Assembly (NCBI RefSeq): GCF_002812485.1
Contig: NZ_CP025003.1
Coordinates: 4,278,001-4,342,000 of the forward strand
Source of the DNA: Dickeya fangzhongdai
GTDB taxonomy: Bacteria > Pseudomonadota > Gammaproteobacteria > Enterobacterales > Enterobacteriaceae
DNA length: 64,000 bases
Direction of reading: 5' to 3'
Under the pieces are notes generated by a model, which was given only the letters and a program-made list of their open reading frames with translations, made no database searches and was not told where the DNA came from. Positions 1 to 14,109 of this stretch are shown piece by piece; the stretch's first letter is position 1; the number at the start of each line of letters is the position of its first letter. The position numbers and the translations under genes are program-made.

Positions 1-2978
<2,978 letters not shown>

Positions 2979-3065
2979 TTTTCGCTCCTGCGAACCCGTT
3001 TACTCACCGCCGCGCCGGCGTTTTCGCCTTGTACTTTTATCGCAGCGTGACTAAACGGATTCTGA

Positions 3066-4214
3066 TTATTTGGTATGGCTACGGTAAGACTCAATCAGCT
3101 CGATGAAGTGATCGAACAGCGGCGCGGCGTCATGGGGGCCGGGGCTGGCTTCCGGGTGACCCTGGAAGCTGAACGCCGCTTTATCGGTGCGGTGAATGCC
3201 CTGCAGCGAACCGTCGAACAGCGACTTGTGCGTCGCGCGCAGCGTGGCGGGCAGAGACGTCTCATCTACCGCAAACCCGTGGTTTTGTGCGGTGATCATC
3301 ACCCGATTGCCGTCCAGATCTTTGACCGGATGGTTGCCGCCGTGGTGGCCGAATTTCATTTTGATGGTTTTAGCGCCGCTGGCCAGCGCCAGCAACTGGT
3401 GGCCCAGACAGATGCCGAACACCGGAATCTCGGTTTCCAGGAAGGCTTTGATCGCGTTGATGGCGTAATCGCACGGCTCCGGGTCGCCGGGGCCGTTGGA
3501 CAGGAAAATGCCGTCCGGATTCAGTTTCAGCACGTCTTCCGCCGGGGTTTGCGCCGGCACGACGGTCAGGCGGCAGCCGCGATCCACCAGCATACGCAGG
3601 ATATTGCGCTTCACGCCATAATCGTACGCCACCACGTGGTACGGCAGTTCACTCTCTTCTTTCGCCGCCGGCAGCTCGCCTTCCAGCGTCCAACTGCCCT
3701 GTAGCCAGCTATAGCTGGAACGGGTGGTGACTTCTTTCGCCAGATCCATACCTTTCAGGCCGGGGAAGGCTTTGGCCTTTTCCAGCGCCAGCGCCGCATC
3801 CGGCGCATCGCCCGCGATGATGCAGCCGTTCTGCGCGCCTTTTTCACGCAGCAGTCGCGTCAGTTTGCGGGTGTCGATATCCGCAATCGCCACGATGTTG
3901 TTGCGCTTGAGGTAATCAGACAGGCTTTCTTCGCTGCGGTAGTTGCTGGCAATCAGGGGTAAATCGCGGATAACCAGGCCCTGAGCATGAACGGCGGGGG
4001 ATTCTTCATCGGCTTTATTGGCGCCGACATTACCGATATGGGGATAAGTAAGAGTGACAATCTGGCGGGAATAGGAAGGATCAGTGAGGATTTCTTGATA
4101 ACCGGTCATTGACGTATTGAAAACCACTTCCCCCACCGCCGTTCCCTCTGCCCCAATGGCCCGACCGTGGAATTGGGTTCCGTCTTCCAGAACCAATAGC
4201 GCTGACTTAATCAA
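3066..4214 (-). CDS. carA: carbamoyl-phosphate synthase small (glutaminase) subunit, TTG start
   Basis: Glutamine amidotransferase subunit that hydrolyses glutamine and channels ammonia to CarB. The class I amidotransferase motif [17 protein letters not shown] supplies the nucleophilic cysteine, and [15 protein letters not shown] holds the His/Glu of the triad. I chose the TTG at 4214, giving 382 residues exactly as in E. coli carA, which also starts with TTG. A GGAGGG Shine-Dalgarno sits just upstream, and an ATG further up (4241) would place the ARG box inside the coding region. First gene of carAB, with an ArgR-controlled promoter directly upstream. Confidence 0.96.
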   Translation of the reverse strand: MIKSALLVLEDGTQFHGRAIGAEGTAVGEVVFNTSMTGYQEILTDPSYSRQIVTLTYPHIGNVGANKADEESPAVHAQGLVIRDLPLIASNYRSEESLSDYLKRNNIVAIADIDTRKLTRLLREKGAQNGCIIAGDAPDAALALEKAKAFPGLKGMDLAKEVTTRSSYSWLQGSWTLEGELPAAKEESELPYHVVAYDYGVKRNILRMLVDRGCRLTVVPAQTPAEDVLKLNPDGIFLSNGPGDPEPCDYAINAIKAFLETEIPVFGICLGHQLLALASGAKTIKMKFGHHGGNHPVKDLDGNRVMITAQNHGFAVDETSLPATLRATHKSLFDGSLQGIHRTDKAAFSFQGHPEASPGPHDAAPLFDHFIELIESYRSHTK

Positions 4215-4224
4215 AACACCCTCC

Positions 4225-4263
4225 AAGGAATAAAAAATCACGTTATTTGCATATTAATTCAGA
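4225..4263 (-). promoter_or_regulatory. tandem ArgR boxes at the carA P2 promoter
   Basis: Two 18-bp ARG-box-like palindromes lie at 4225-4242 and 4246-4263, separated by 3 bp, the classical spacing for an ArgR hexamer site. On the coding strand they read CGTGATTTTTTATTCCTT and TCTGAATTAATATGCAAA, close to the consensus tnTGAATwwwwATTCAnw. They overlap the start-proximal promoter and the region just before the carA Shine-Dalgarno, as in E. coli carAB P2. Arginine repression through ArgR is inferred from this match. Confidence 0.82.
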
Positions 4264-4324
4264 TTTGACGTACTAAATCAATGCAAAAACCACCTGTAAG
4301 GCAAATTTTTGGCAAATTGCGCGC

Positions 4325-4353
4325 ATTTTAATGAGGCCCCTGACCGTTGTCTA
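4325..4353 (-). promoter_or_regulatory. upstream carA promoter (P1-like)
   Basis: On the minus strand TAGACA (4348-4353), a 17-bp spacer and TAAAAT (4325-4330) form a good sigma-70 promoter about 110 nt ahead of the carA start. It corresponds in position to the pyrimidine- and purine-controlled P1 of E. coli carAB. The rest of the 4215-4667 gap holds the ARG-box promoter, an AT-rich tract and, at the far end, the dapB terminator; no gene was seen in it. Confidence 0.6.
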
Positions 4354-4600
4354 GCCAAACCGGATTTTTTTTCACTATTTTATGGCTTCAGGAGCTAATG
4401 TGCGGTCATACCCGCAAAAACACACATCAACTATCGGAAGTAAACGGTTGCCAGCGCCAATGAGTGATGAAATGATTAAAATCACGCCAAAAACGGCAAC
4501 CGGAATCGTAAATGGCTAACGCACACCGGAGAAAAAGACAGATAACACCGATAAAAATCGGTTTTGATGAAAAATAAATACCAAACCAACATTTTCACAT

Positions 4601-4630
4601 AAAAACAATGGCGCCAAACTTAGCGCCATT
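4601..4630 (-). terminator. dapB terminator
   Basis: An 8-bp stem AATGGCGC/GCGCCATT (4607-4614 with 4623-4630) is followed on the minus strand by GTTTTT. It lies 38 nt after the dapB stop codon and separates dapB from the carAB promoter region. Confidence 0.75.
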
Positions 4631-4667
4631 AAAATCAATAGATTAAAGACAGGAAGATTTTCACCTG

Positions 4668-5525
<858 letters not shown>

Positions 5526-5745
5526 TTATCAGGTTAACCAGCCCGGCCAAGGGCTGCCAGCCGAAAACGCCAATAATTAGAAATTTATGACAAAACAGCG
5601 GAGATATCAGTAAAAGCTATCGATTAGCCAGAGCCTTCCGGCCGCCGCGGTTATCCACCGCCGGCGAGTAAACTGCCCCCGCAGGTATTCATATCGCCAG
5701 CGCCTATTCATGACGCTGGCCGACGGCGCATCGTTACGAGACAGC

Positions 5746-6663
5746 TTAGGGCGCCAGCGCCAACACCTGCGCCACCCAGGCGCGGAAACCGTCCACATCC
5801 AGCGCTAACGCCACCTGTGCGTTGGCCAGGCGATTCAGCCGATGTTGAAGATCCACCACTGTGGTGCCCGCGGTGTACTCGCCCCGGGTTTCCACCGCCA
5901 CAAAACAGTGTGCCAGAGTAAACAACGCCGGTTTCACCAGATAAGCAATAGCGCATAGATCATGCATACGCAAACCGGTCGCCATGCTGCCGCTGCGGTA
6001 GTGACTGAACAACGCATGAAGCATGGCGCCCGTTTGGTTAAGCCCCGGCAACGTTTCCAGGTAATCCGGCGCCAGCACCGCGTTATTGGTGACGTCCAGA
6101 CCGCACATCACAATGTCGATTCCGCTGTCGAACACCCGCCCTGCCGCTTCCGGGTCAATCGCGATATTGAATTCCGCATTCGGCGTAAAGTTACCGCGTC
6201 CTGACGAACCGCCCATCATCACCAGACGCTTGATGTTGTTTTTACATTGCGGGTATTGGGTCAGCAGCAGTGCGACATTGGTGAGCGGCCCAATGGTGAC
6301 CAGCGTTACCGGCTCGGCGCTGCTGATCAGGCATTCATACATCGCCTGCACGGCGGGCTTTTCCAGCGCTACCCGGTCATGCGCCACAAAGTCGTACCCC
6401 GCCATCCCGGACTCGCCGTGGACGTAGGCCGCATCACGCAACGCGCGCGTCAGCGGCGTCGCCGCGCCTTGTGCGACCGGCACCGTCGAGCCCCAAAAAT
6501 GCAGCAGTTGCAGCGCATTGCGGGTGGTTTTTTCCACATCCACATTTCCCGCCACCGTGGTGACGAGCTTCAGCTCCAGTTCAGGCGCGAACAAGGCGGC
6601 GGCGATAGCAACGGCATCGTCAATGCCCGGGTCGGTATCCAGAATAATGGGGATTCGGTTCAT
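5746..6663 (-). CDS. rihC: ribonucleoside hydrolase RihC
   Basis: Non-specific ribonucleoside hydrolase that splits purine and pyrimidine nucleosides to base and ribose for salvage. The N-terminal motif [14 protein letters not shown] provides the Asp cluster that binds calcium, and later segments [21 protein letters not shown] and [16 protein letters not shown] are typical of the nucleoside hydrolase fold. The ATG at 6663 gives 305 residues (E. coli 304) and has GGGAG 7 nt upstream; a longer frame upstream would run through a terminator hairpin. The hairpin sits only 12 nt ahead of the start codon, so expression probably depends on read-through or an internal promoter. Confidence 0.94.
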   Translation of the reverse strand: MNRIPIILDTDPGIDDAVAIAAALFAPELELKLVTTVAGNVDVEKTTRNALQLLHFWGSTVPVAQGAATPLTRALRDAAYVHGESGMAGYDFVAHDRVALEKPAVQAMYECLISSAEPVTLVTIGPLTNVALLLTQYPQCKNNIKRLVMMGGSSGRGNFTPNAEFNIAIDPEAAGRVFDSGIDIVMCGLDVTNNAVLAPDYLETLPGLNQTGAMLHALFSHYRSGSMATGLRMHDLCAIAYLVKPALFTLAHCFVAVETRGEYTAGTTVVDLQHRLNRLANAQVALALDVDGFRAWVAQVLALAP

Positions 6664-6675
6664 GAGCTTGCTCCC

Positions 6676-6709
6676 AAAAAAATGCCAGGCGATTTTCATC
6701 GTCTGGCAT
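6676..6709 (-). terminator. terminator after ispH, abutting the rihC ribosome binding site
   Basis: A 12-bp stem (ATGCCAGACGAT with ATCGCCTGGCAT on the minus strand, one G-T pair, 4-nt loop) is followed at once by seven T residues and then GGGAG, the rihC Shine-Dalgarno. It is a strong intrinsic terminator for the ribF-ileS-lspA-fkpB-ispH transcript, in an unusual position relative to rihC. Confidence 0.85.
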
Positions 6710-6735
6710 CTTCTCATAATGATAAGGCGAACGTG

Positions 6736-7686
6736 TTATTCCACTTCACGAACGTCCATACGCAGTTCCTTCGGCACTTCAAACACGATGTTCTCTTCGC
6801 GCCCCTGCATCTCCATCGCGATCTGTCCGCCCATGTTCTGCAGGCGTTTGATCACCTGCTGAACCAGCACGTCCGGCGCGGAAGCGCCAGCCGTAACCCC
6901 GACACAGGCGACATTCTTCAGCCACTCTTCCTGAATATCATCAGCGGAGTCAATCAGATAAGACGGTTTGCCGACGCGCTGCGCCAGCTCGGCCAAACGA
7001 TTGGAATTGGAGGAGTTTTTCGAGCCGACCACCAGCACCACGCTGGCTTCCGCCGCCAGATTACGCACCGCTTCCTGACGGTTGGTGGTGGCATAGCAAA
7101 TATCGTCCTTGCGCGGCCCGATAATCTGCGGGAAACGCGCCCGCAGCGCATCGATCACCGCCGAGGTATCATCTACCGACAAAGTGGTCTGGGTCATGAA
7201 GCAAAGGTTGGATTCGTCTTTCACCCGCAACGCCCAGACATCCTCGGGACCTTCCACCAGATACATGCCGCCGTTCGGGTTGTTGTACTGGCCCATGGTG
7301 CCTTCCACTTCGGGATGCCCGGCATGGCCGATCAGGATCGCTTCCGTTCCCTTGCGGCTGGCGCGCGCCACTTCCATATGCACTTTGGTCACCAGCGGAC
7401 AGGTAGCGTCGAAAACGGTCAGTTCCCGGCTTTTGGCTTCCGCCCTCACCGCCTGCGATACGCCATGCGCGGAAAAAATCAGAATAGCGCCATCCGGCAC
7501 GTCTTCGATTTGCTCGATGAAGATGGCGCCGCGCTCGCGCAGCCCTTCCACCACATAGCGGTTATGCACCACTTCATGACGGACGTAAATCGGCGCGCCG
7601 TAGACTTCCAGCGCCCGCTCGACAATGCTGATGGCGCGATCGACGCCAGCGCAAAATCCACGGGGATTAGCCAGCAGGATTTTCAT
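6736..7686 (-). CDS. ispH: 4-hydroxy-3-methylbut-2-enyl diphosphate reductase
   Basis: Last enzyme of the MEP isoprenoid pathway; an iron-sulfur protein that reduces HMBPP to IPP and DMAPP. The three cluster cysteines are visible at C12 (NPRGFCAGV), near residue 96 ([10 protein letters not shown]) and in [13 protein letters not shown]. The catalytic glutamate segment [18 protein letters not shown] loop and the AHGVSQ motif are present. Length is 316 residues as in E. coli. It overlaps the fkpB stop by 4 nt, showing translational coupling in the ileS operon, and a terminator follows. Confidence 0.97.
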   Translation of the reverse strand: MKILLANPRGFCAGVDRAISIVERALEVYGAPIYVRHEVVHNRYVVEGLRERGAIFIEQIEDVPDGAILIFSAHGVSQAVRAEAKSRELTVFDATCPLVTKVHMEVARASRKGTEAILIGHAGHPEVEGTMGQYNNPNGGMYLVEGPEDVWALRVKDESNLCFMTQTTLSVDDTSAVIDALRARFPQIIGPRKDDICYATTNRQEAVRNLAAEASVVLVVGSKNSSNSNRLAELAQRVGKPSYLIDSADDIQEEWLKNVACVGVTAGASAPDVLVQQVIKRLQNMGGQIAMEMQGREENIVFEVPKELRMDVREVE

Positions 7687-8141
7687 GCGTTGCCTCCGTC
7701 TGAAGGGGGATGAATCTCCAGTACTTCCACGTCAAACGTGATGGTGTGCCCGGCCAGCGGATGGTTGAAATCCACCGTTACCGACTCTTCCGTCACGTCG
7801 CGGATAATGCCCGGCATATCGTTACCGGCCATGCCGCTGAACAGCATGATGGTGCCCACTTCGGGCACCCCGGTCTGCGCAAAGTCGCGACGCAAAAAGA
7901 ACTGGATCAGGTCCGGATTCGAGGGACCGAACGCCGACTCCGGCGGCAGACTAAACTGGCGCCGGTCGCCGACCCGCAGGTCCAGCAACTGGGCCTCCAG
8001 CGCTGCCGACAGACTGCCGTCGCCCAGCCGGAACATCGCCGGCTTGCCGCTTTCGCGCGTCGCTTCCGCCACGGAACCGTCTTCCAGCATCAGCGTAAAA
8101 TGTACCAGCACTTCACCGCCGTTTGTCACGAATTCCGTCAT
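7683..8141 (-). CDS. fkpB: FKBP-type peptidyl-prolyl isomerase FkpB
   Basis: SlpA-type FK506-binding protein isomerase, 152 residues (E. coli 149). The beginning, [25 protein letters not shown], followed by the flap-domain insertion and the end [20 protein letters not shown], match SlpA/FkpB proteins. It stands between lspA (3-nt gap) and ispH (4-nt overlap), the conserved operon order in enterobacteria. Its client proteins cannot be judged from sequence. Confidence 0.94.
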   Translation of the reverse strand: MTEFVTNGGEVLVHFTLMLEDGSVAEATRESGKPAMFRLGDGSLSAALEAQLLDLRVGDRRQFSLPPESAFGPSNPDLIQFFLRRDFAQTGVPEVGTIMLFSGMAGNDMPGIIRDVTEESVTVDFNHPLAGHTITFDVEVLEIHPPSDGGNA

Positions 8142-8144
8142 GCG

Positions 8145-8651
8145 TTATTTACCTTCCGCCTGCTTTTTTTGCGGAGAAGCCAGAAACCCCTCCAACACAA
8201 TCAGCAGTGCGCCGACCACAATCGCGCTATCCGCCAGATTAAACGTCGGGTAATGCCAGTTGCCGACATAAAAATCCAGAAAATCGATCACATAACCATG
8301 TACCAGTCGATCGGCCAGATTGCCGATCGCGCCGCCGATAATCAGCGAATACGCAATATTATTCAGCTTCTGGCTGGCGCTGGAACGATGCATCATCGCC
8401 AGCAGCGCCACAATAATCACCAACGCGATCACGGCAAACAGCCAGCGCTGCCAGCCGCCTTTGTCCGCCAGGAAGCTGAACGCCGCGCCATAGTTATGGG
8501 CGTAGGTAAAATTGAAGAATGGCACCAACGATACCGATTCGCCCAGCTGAAAGTGGGTCATCACCCACTGTTTGCTGCCCAAATCGACCACCAGTACTAG
8601 TGCGGCCAGCCACAGCCAGCGCAGACCCGTTGCTCCAATAGATTTACTCAT
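8145..8651 (-). CDS. lspA: lipoprotein signal peptidase (signal peptidase II)
   Basis: Inner-membrane aspartic peptidase that removes the signal peptide from diacylglyceryl-modified prolipoproteins. Four hydrophobic segments are seen across 168 residues. The two catalytic aspartates lie in the conserved blocks [19 protein letters not shown] and [11 protein letters not shown]. Its start codon shares one base with the ileS stop (TGATG), so translation is probably coupled. Lipidated proteins are its substrates in general; none is encoded next to it. Confidence 0.97.
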   Translation of the reverse strand: MSKSIGATGLRWLWLAALVLVVDLGSKQWVMTHFQLGESVSLVPFFNFTYAHNYGAAFSFLADKGGWQRWLFAVIALVIIVALLAMMHRSSASQKLNNIAYSLIIGGAIGNLADRLVHGYVIDFLDFYVGNWHYPTFNLADSAIVVGALLIVLEGFLASPQKKQAEGK

Positions 8652-11476
8652 CAGACAAATTTACGCTCTTCGCCATTGCCGCCAACATTGGTCGCACAGC
8701 GACCACACACCTCTGGATGCGCGGCATCGCTGCCGATATCCGTTTCATAGTGCCAACAACGCGGGCATTTCTCCCCGTCGGCCTTACTAAGGACAACTTT
8801 CAGGCCGGGTAATTCACTCTGCTGGGCATCCGCCGGCGCATTTTCGTAATGTTCCAGACGCGCTTTGGAGGTTAACAAGGCAAAGTGCAGTTCGCCTTGC
8901 AGGCTGTTGAGCTGCGTAAACAGTGCGTCGTCGGCATATAACGTCACCGCGGCTTCCAATGAACCGCCGATGCGCTTGTCGTTACGCGCCTGCTCGATCA
9001 CCTTGTTCACTTCGCCGCGCACGTTCAGCATGTCGGCCCAGAAGGCATCGTTCATCGGCTCGCTGTCGGCCAGCCCGAACAAACCGTCATACCACTCTTC
9101 GGTGAAGACAAACTGCGCGCGCTCGCCCGGCAGATAAGCCCAGATCTCATCCGCAGTAAAGGAGAGGATCGGCGCCATCCAGCGTACCAGCGCTTCGGCA
9201 ATATGGAACAGCGCGGTCTGGCAACTGCGGCGCGCCACGCTGTCGTGCTTCGCGGTGTACTGGCGGTCCTTGATGATATCCAGATAGAACGACCCCATCT
9301 CGATGGAGCAAAACTGCATCAAACGCTGCACCACACGGTGGAAATCGTAGCTCTCATAGGCTTCGACAATTTCGTCCTGCGCGGCTTTGGCGCAGCCCAC
9401 CGCCCAGCGATCCAGCACCACCATGTCTTCCGGTTTCACCGTATGCTGCGCCGGATCGAAACCATTCAGGTTGGCCAGCAGGAAACGCGCGGTGTTACGG
9501 ATACGACGGTAGGCGTCGGCGGAACGCTTGAGGATCTCGTCGGACACCGCGATCTCGCCGGAATAATCGGTAGAACCGATCCACAAACGCAGAATATCGG
9601 CGCCCAGCTTATCCATCACGTCCTGCGGGCTAACGGTGTTGCCGATGGATTTCGACATCTTGCGGCCCTGACCGTCCACGGTGAAGCCGTGGGTCAGTAC
9701 CTGACGGTACGGCGCCTTGCCTTTGATAGCGGTAGAAATCATCAGCGAGGACATGAACCAGCCGCGATGCTGGTCGGAACCTTCCAGATACATATCCGCC
9801 GCATGGCCGCTGAATTCCGGACGCACATCCACCACCGAAGCGTGGGTCGATCCGGAATCGAACCAGACATCCAGCGTATCCGGCACTTTTTCATAATCGG
9901 CGGCGTCCGCGCCCAGCAGGTCAGCCGGGTTCAAATCCCACCATGCCTGAATGCCGTCCTGTTCGACGCGTTTTGCCACCGCTTCGATCAATTCGGTCGT
10001 GCGCGGATGCAGCGCCTGCGTCTCTTTGTGAACGAACAGCGACATCGGCACGCCCCAGGTACGCTGACGGGAGATACACCAGTCAGGACGGTTCGCCACC
10101 ATGGATTCAATGCGCGCCTGACCCCAGTCCGGGATCCACTGCACGCCCTTGATTTCGGACAGCGACTGTTTACGCAGACCATTCTGATCCATGCTCACAA
10201 ACCACTGCGGCGTGGCGCGGAACAGGATCGGCGACTTGTGGCGCCAGCAGCAAGGGTAGCTGTGCTGCAGTTTTTCATCATGCAGCAGCGCGCCGCGCTC
10301 ACGCAGCAGCTCGACAATCTTGTCGTTGGCTTTGAACACGAACAGGCCATCCAGCCCCGGGAACGTGCCCGGCAGGTAGCAACCGTTCGGCCCGACCGGG
10401 TTGGCGATTTCCAACTGGTATTTCTGGCTGATGACATAGTCGTCAGGACCGTGGCCGCCGGCGGTATGTACCGCACCGGTACCCGCGTCCAGCGTAACGT
10501 GATCGCCCAGGATGGCAGGCACGTCGAAACCCATGAACGGATGACGGAAGCGCAGCAGTTCCAGATCGCTGCCTTTGACGGTGTGACCCAGACGGGCGCT
10601 GACGTCGCTCCCGGCAATGCGTTTAGCGACCGCGTCGGCCAGCCCTTCGGCAACAATGATGGCTTTGCCGGCCACCTGAATCAGCACGTAGTCAATCTCG
10701 GCGTTCAGGGCAATGGCGCGGTTGGCCGGCAACGTCCAGGGGGTGGTGGTCCAGATGACCAGCGCGACATCGCCGTTTACCGCATCGTCGGTCAGGCCGA
10801 ATTTCGCCAGCACCGCCGCGCGATCGACCGCGTTGAACGCCACATCAATCGCCGGAGAAGTTTTGTCGTAATACTCCACTTCCGCTTCCGCCAGCGCGGA
10901 ACCGCAGTCGGCGCACCAGTGCACCGGCTTGGCGCCCTTGTGCAGATGGCCGTTTTCGATGATGCGGCCCAGCGCACGAATAATGTTGGCTTCGGTTTTG
11001 AAATCCATCGTCAGGTACGGACGATCCCAGTCGCCCAGCACGCCCAGACGGATAAAGTCTTTCTTCTGCCCGGCAACCTGCTCGGCGGCATACTTGCGGC
11101 ACTCTTCGCGGAACTGCGCGGCGCTCACCTTCTCGCCCGGCTTGCCCACCAGTTGTTCTACTTTCAGTTCGATCGGCAGGCCGTGACAGTCCCAGCCCGG
11201 CACGTACGGCGAATCATAGCCGGACAGCCCTTTGGACTTGATAATAATGTCTTTGAGAATCTTGTTAACCGAGTGACCAATGTGAATGTTGCCGTTCGCA
11301 TACGGCGGGCCATCGTGAAGGATAAAGGTTTTTTTACCCTTCTTGGCGCCACGAATAATCCCGTACAAATCCTGCTCATACCAACGTTTCAGCATGTCAG
11401 GTTCGCGCTTGGCCAAATCGCCACGCATCGGGAACCCTGTTTCCGGCAAATTCAGGGTAGTTTTATAGTCACTCAT
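8651..11476 (-). CDS. ileS: isoleucyl-tRNA synthetase
   Basis: Class I aminoacyl-tRNA synthetase that charges tRNA-Ile and edits mis-activated valine. The HIGH signature is at residues 65-68 ([12 protein letters not shown]) and the KMSKS loop is in [12 protein letters not shown]. The CP1 editing segment [15 protein letters not shown] is present, and a C-terminal zinc site (CPRCWHY and CGRC) closes the protein. It has 941 residues against 938 in E. coli. The gene lies 34 nt after ribF and overlaps lspA by one base. Confidence 0.98.
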   Translation of the reverse strand: MSDYKTTLNLPETGFPMRGDLAKREPDMLKRWYEQDLYGIIRGAKKGKKTFILHDGPPYANGNIHIGHSVNKILKDIIIKSKGLSGYDSPYVPGWDCHGLPIELKVEQLVGKPGEKVSAAQFREECRKYAAEQVAGQKKDFIRLGVLGDWDRPYLTMDFKTEANIIRALGRIIENGHLHKGAKPVHWCADCGSALAEAEVEYYDKTSPAIDVAFNAVDRAAVLAKFGLTDDAVNGDVALVIWTTTPWTLPANRAIALNAEIDYVLIQVAGKAIIVAEGLADAVAKRIAGSDVSARLGHTVKGSDLELLRFRHPFMGFDVPAILGDHVTLDAGTGAVHTAGGHGPDDYVISQKYQLEIANPVGPNGCYLPGTFPGLDGLFVFKANDKIVELLRERGALLHDEKLQHSYPCCWRHKSPILFRATPQWFVSMDQNGLRKQSLSEIKGVQWIPDWGQARIESMVANRPDWCISRQRTWGVPMSLFVHKETQALHPRTTELIEAVAKRVEQDGIQAWWDLNPADLLGADAADYEKVPDTLDVWFDSGSTHASVVDVRPEFSGHAADMYLEGSDQHRGWFMSSLMISTAIKGKAPYRQVLTHGFTVDGQGRKMSKSIGNTVSPQDVMDKLGADILRLWIGSTDYSGEIAVSDEILKRSADAYRRIRNTARFLLANLNGFDPAQHTVKPEDMVVLDRWAVGCAKAAQDEIVEAYESYDFHRVVQRLMQFCSIEMGSFYLDIIKDRQYTAKHDSVARRSCQTALFHIAEALVRWMAPILSFTADEIWAYLPGERAQFVFTEEWYDGLFGLADSEPMNDAFWADMLNVRGEVNKVIEQARNDKRIGGSLEAAVTLYADDALFTQLNSLQGELHFALLTSKARLEHYENAPADAQQSELPGLKVVLSKADGEKCPRCWHYETDIGSDAAHPEVCGRCATNVGGNGEERKFV

Positions 11477-11510
11477 TCGCTTCTCGATTTCGTTTTCGGC
11501 TAGAGAAAAA

Positions 11511-12452
11511 TTAGACCGGCGCCTTCAACCCGAAGAACTCACGGGCGGCCACCACATCGTTGGCGATTTGCTGCTTCAGCGCATCCAGCGAAGCAAACCG
11601 CTGCTCACTACGTAATTTTTTACACATCACCACATCTATATGTCGGCCATACAGATCCAGCGTTACATCCAGCAGATGCACTTCCAACTGCTGACGTTTG
11701 TCTCCGGTCACGGTCGGGCGGGTGCCGATATTGGCCACGCCGGGTAACGGCGCGTCGCCCAATCCATACACCTGAACCGCATACACGCCGCTGACCGGCG
11801 ATACCTGGCGCTTGAGAGGCAGGTTGGCCGTTGGAAAACCGATGGTGCGACCCAGCTCGTTGCCGTGCACCACCCGACCAGAAATACTGAACGGGTGTCC
11901 CAGCAATTCCTCCGCCAGGACCAGATCGTCCTGTGCCAGCGCTTCGCGCACCGCGGTGCTGCTCACCCGCTTGCCGCTGCTGCAGAAAGTGGTGGTGCTG
12001 ATCACCTCGAAATTCTGCTCGGCGCCGGCTTTCTGTAATAACAGGAAATCCCCCTCCCGGCCAGCCCCGAAGCGGAAGTCATCCCCCACCACCAGAAACT
12101 TCACCCCCAGCTTTTCCACCAGCAGACTGGAGATAAAGGTATTGGCATGGTTAGCGGCAAAGCTGGCGTCAAACGTCACGCACAGCAGGTAATCCACGCC
12201 GGCCTGCGCCAGATATTTCACCTTGTCGCGCAGGCGGGTCAGCCGTGCCGGCGCTTTCTCGGCGGCAAACAGCTCCAGCGGCTGAGGTTCGAAAATCATC
12301 ACCATCACCGGCAACCCGCGTGCCTGCCCTTCCTGCTTCAGGCGTTCAAGCAATGCCTGATGTCCGCGGTGGACACCGTCAAAGTTACCAATAGTTAGCA
12401 CACAGCCGTAATGGCAGGCCTGAAGATTGTGTATACCGCGAATTAGCTGCAT
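11511..12452 (-). CDS. ribF: bifunctional riboflavin kinase / FAD synthetase
   Basis: Converts riboflavin to FMN and then FAD. The N-terminal adenylyltransferase half shows [16 protein letters not shown], and the C-terminal riboflavin kinase half shows [20 protein letters not shown] and GVYAVQVYG. Length is 313 residues, the same as in E. coli. It is the first gene of the ribF-ileS-lspA-fkpB-ispH transcript, with a promoter just upstream, and is divergent from rpsT. Confidence 0.97.
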   Translation of the reverse strand: MQLIRGIHNLQACHYGCVLTIGNFDGVHRGHQALLERLKQEGQARGLPVMVMIFEPQPLELFAAEKAPARLTRLRDKVKYLAQAGVDYLLCVTFDASFAANHANTFISSLLVEKLGVKFLVVGDDFRFGAGREGDFLLLQKAGAEQNFEVISTTTFCSSGKRVSSTAVREALAQDDLVLAEELLGHPFSISGRVVHGNELGRTIGFPTANLPLKRQVSPVSGVYAVQVYGLGDAPLPGVANIGTRPTVTGDKRQQLEVHLLDVTLDLYGRHIDVVMCKKLRSEQRFASLDALKQQIANDVVAAREFFGLKAPV

Positions 12453-12481
12453 AACTGGCTCAAAACAGTGGAAATCGGCGG

Positions 12482-12510
12482 ATTATACCTTGTACAGCGA
12501 GCAAGGTTAA
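12482..12510 (-). promoter_or_regulatory. ribF-ileS operon promoter
   Basis: On the minus strand TTAACC (12505-12510), a 17-bp spacer and a perfect TATAAT (12482-12487) form a sigma-70 promoter with a predicted leader of about 23 nt before ribF. The rest of the 395-nt gap between ribF and rpsT holds the rpsT promoter and no recognisable gene. Confidence 0.65.
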
Positions 12511-12770
12511 CCCGCGATTCATGCCTTTTGTGCCGGCCCGGCGGATTTCAGCATCCCGCTTCGATGAGAATTTTTCATATACCGAAAATCGGGCGCATCG
12601 CCGGGCGTGCGGCTTTTAACCCGTAATCAAACGCTTGACGCCACAAAGGCGGCAAACGGTGAATTTATGACGCGAAAGGCTGTATTCCCGACGCTTAAGC
12701 TGTTAAAATCCCGCGCCATCACAACGTAACAAGCGCTGGCGTACAAACGGCGCTTATTTGCACAAATCCA

Positions 12771-12799
12771 TTGACAAAAGAAGGCTAAAAGGGCATATT
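12771..12799 (+). promoter_or_regulatory. rpsT promoter
   Basis: TTGACA (12771-12776), a 17-bp spacer and CATATT (12794-12799) lie about 45 nt before the rpsT start. The segment, including the GC-rich CCTCGGCC just after the -10, resembles the growth-rate and stringent-type promoter of E. coli rpsT as recalled. A TAAAAT at about 12702 may mark a second upstream promoter. Confidence 0.7.
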
Positions 12800-12847
12800 C
12801 CTCGGCCTTTGAATTGTCCTCGATAGAATATATTTGGGAGTTGGACC

Positions 12848-13111
12848 TTGGCTAATATCAAATCAGCTAAGAAACGCGCCGTACAGTCTGAGAAGCGCCG
12901 CAAGCACAATGCAAGCCGTCGCTCCATGATGCGTACTTTCATCAAGAAAGTGTATGCGGCCATCGCCGGTGGCGATAAAGAAGCTGCACAGAAAGCATTT
13001 AATGACATGCAACCGATCGTGGATCGTCAGGCCAGCAAAGGTCTGATCCACAAAAACAAAGCTGCTCGTCATAAATCCAATCTGACTGCGCAGATCAACG
13101 CGATGCAATAA
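12848..13111 (+). CDS. rpsT: 30S ribosomal protein S20, TTG start
   Basis: Primary binding protein of the 16S rRNA 5' domain, 87 residues, very rich in Lys and Arg ([20 protein letters not shown] at the start). The start is TTG, as in E. coli rpsT, with GGGAG 7 nt upstream; a weak start is consistent with the autogenous translational control known for S20. A strong intrinsic terminator follows 29 nt after the stop. Confidence 0.97.
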   Translation: MANIKSAKKRAVQSEKRRKHNASRRSMMRTFIKKVYAAIAGGDKEAAQKAFNDMQPIVDRQASKGLIHKNKAARHKSNLTAQINAMQ

Positions 13112-13140
13112 TCACGTTTACGTGATGAATCGCTGAAAAA

Positions 13141-13162
13141 ACCGGCTCAGGCCGGTTTTTTT
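13141..13162 (+). terminator. rpsT terminator
   Basis: Stem ACCGGC/GCCGGT with a TCAG loop is followed by seven T residues on the plus strand. It also lies after nhaR on the other strand, which has preceding A residues, so it may work in both directions. Confidence 0.88.
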
Positions 13163-13187
13163 GTGCCTGCTCGTCAGTGAAATTGTT

Positions 13188-14078
13188 TCATTCGCAAAAC
13201 AGGGAAGAGAAATCCGCATTGCAGACACGCTGCACCGCCGGGTGTTGAATCATACGTTCCGCGAAAATGACGTAATACTCGTCCTGAATGTTGTCGAGGC
13301 GGCCGATTTCCATAATGTCGTCTTGTGCGGCCATCTCGCGGGCATGCAGCGACGGCGCGACGAAAACCGCGTCATGGTTCATACCGAAAGCGGTCATCAG
13401 CGCCGCGTCATCAAACTCGCCCATAATGTCCACCGGCAGATTCTGCTCGCTGAACCAGTTGAGTAACTTGCGGCCCAGCATGGTGCGGCGCGCCGGGATC
13501 AATAGCTTACGCTGCGACAGACAGTCGGGGAAAGGCAGACTCGGCTCCGGTCGGCGACAGTAAAAACTCACGCAGCACTCGCCGAGCTTGCGGGAAAACA
13601 GCCCCGCCTGCTGGCCGGAATCGACCGGGCAATCCGACAGAATCATGTCCAGCTTATGCTGACTCAACTGCTCGATCAGCATCTCATGGGTGGACTCGAA
13701 ACAGCGCAGGTGAATCGGCGTCTGTTCATTCACCACCGTTTCCAGCACCCGGCTCACCAGCCGTTTGGACAAGGCATCCGCAACGCCGACATCAAACAGC
13801 AGGCTGGACTCCTTGCGGTAATTCACGATATCCAGCATTTCCTGGCTCAACGCAAACATCTTGTCCGCATAGCGGAACACCAGTTGCCCCAGTTCGGTCG
13901 GCTCCAGACCGCGCCCTTTACGTTTGAATAACTTGCCCTGCAAACGTTCTTCCAGCGACTTGATCTGCCCGGTAATGGTCTGCGGCGTCAGGAACAACCG
14001 CTCGGCGGCGCCCGCCACCGAACCGGTCTTGCACACCTGCCAAAAATAATAGAGATGATTGAAGTTGATGTGCGACAT
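13188..14078 (-). CDS. nhaR: LysR-type activator of nhaA
   Basis: Sodium-responsive transcription activator of nhaA. The N-terminal winged helix-turn-helix ([20 protein letters not shown], then [16 protein letters not shown]) and the following block [17 protein letters not shown] match NhaR closely. I chose the ATG at 14078, where E. coli NhaR begins (MSHIN), with AAGGGGA upstream, giving 296 residues. An in-frame ATG at 14102 with AAGG upstream would add eight residues and cannot be excluded. It lies 31 nt after nhaA on the same strand, the usual nhaAR arrangement. Confidence 0.95.
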   Translation of the reverse strand: MSHINFNHLYYFWQVCKTGSVAGAAERLFLTPQTITGQIKSLEERLQGKLFKRKGRGLEPTELGQLVFRYADKMFALSQEMLDIVNYRKESSLLFDVGVADALSKRLVSRVLETVVNEQTPIHLRCFESTHEMLIEQLSQHKLDMILSDCPVDSGQQAGLFSRKLGECCVSFYCRRPEPSLPFPDCLSQRKLLIPARRTMLGRKLLNWFSEQNLPVDIMGEFDDAALMTAFGMNHDAVFVAPSLHAREMAAQDDIMEIGRLDNIQDEYYVIFAERMIQHPAVQRVCNADFSSLFCE

Positions 14079-14109
14079 ACGATCGTTCCCCTTCTCTCTC
14101 ATGCACGCC

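Noticed and set aside
9203..11503. A 766-codon open frame on the plus strand opposite ileS
   Set aside because: Same reason as above: it mirrors the reading frame of ileS and has no domain.
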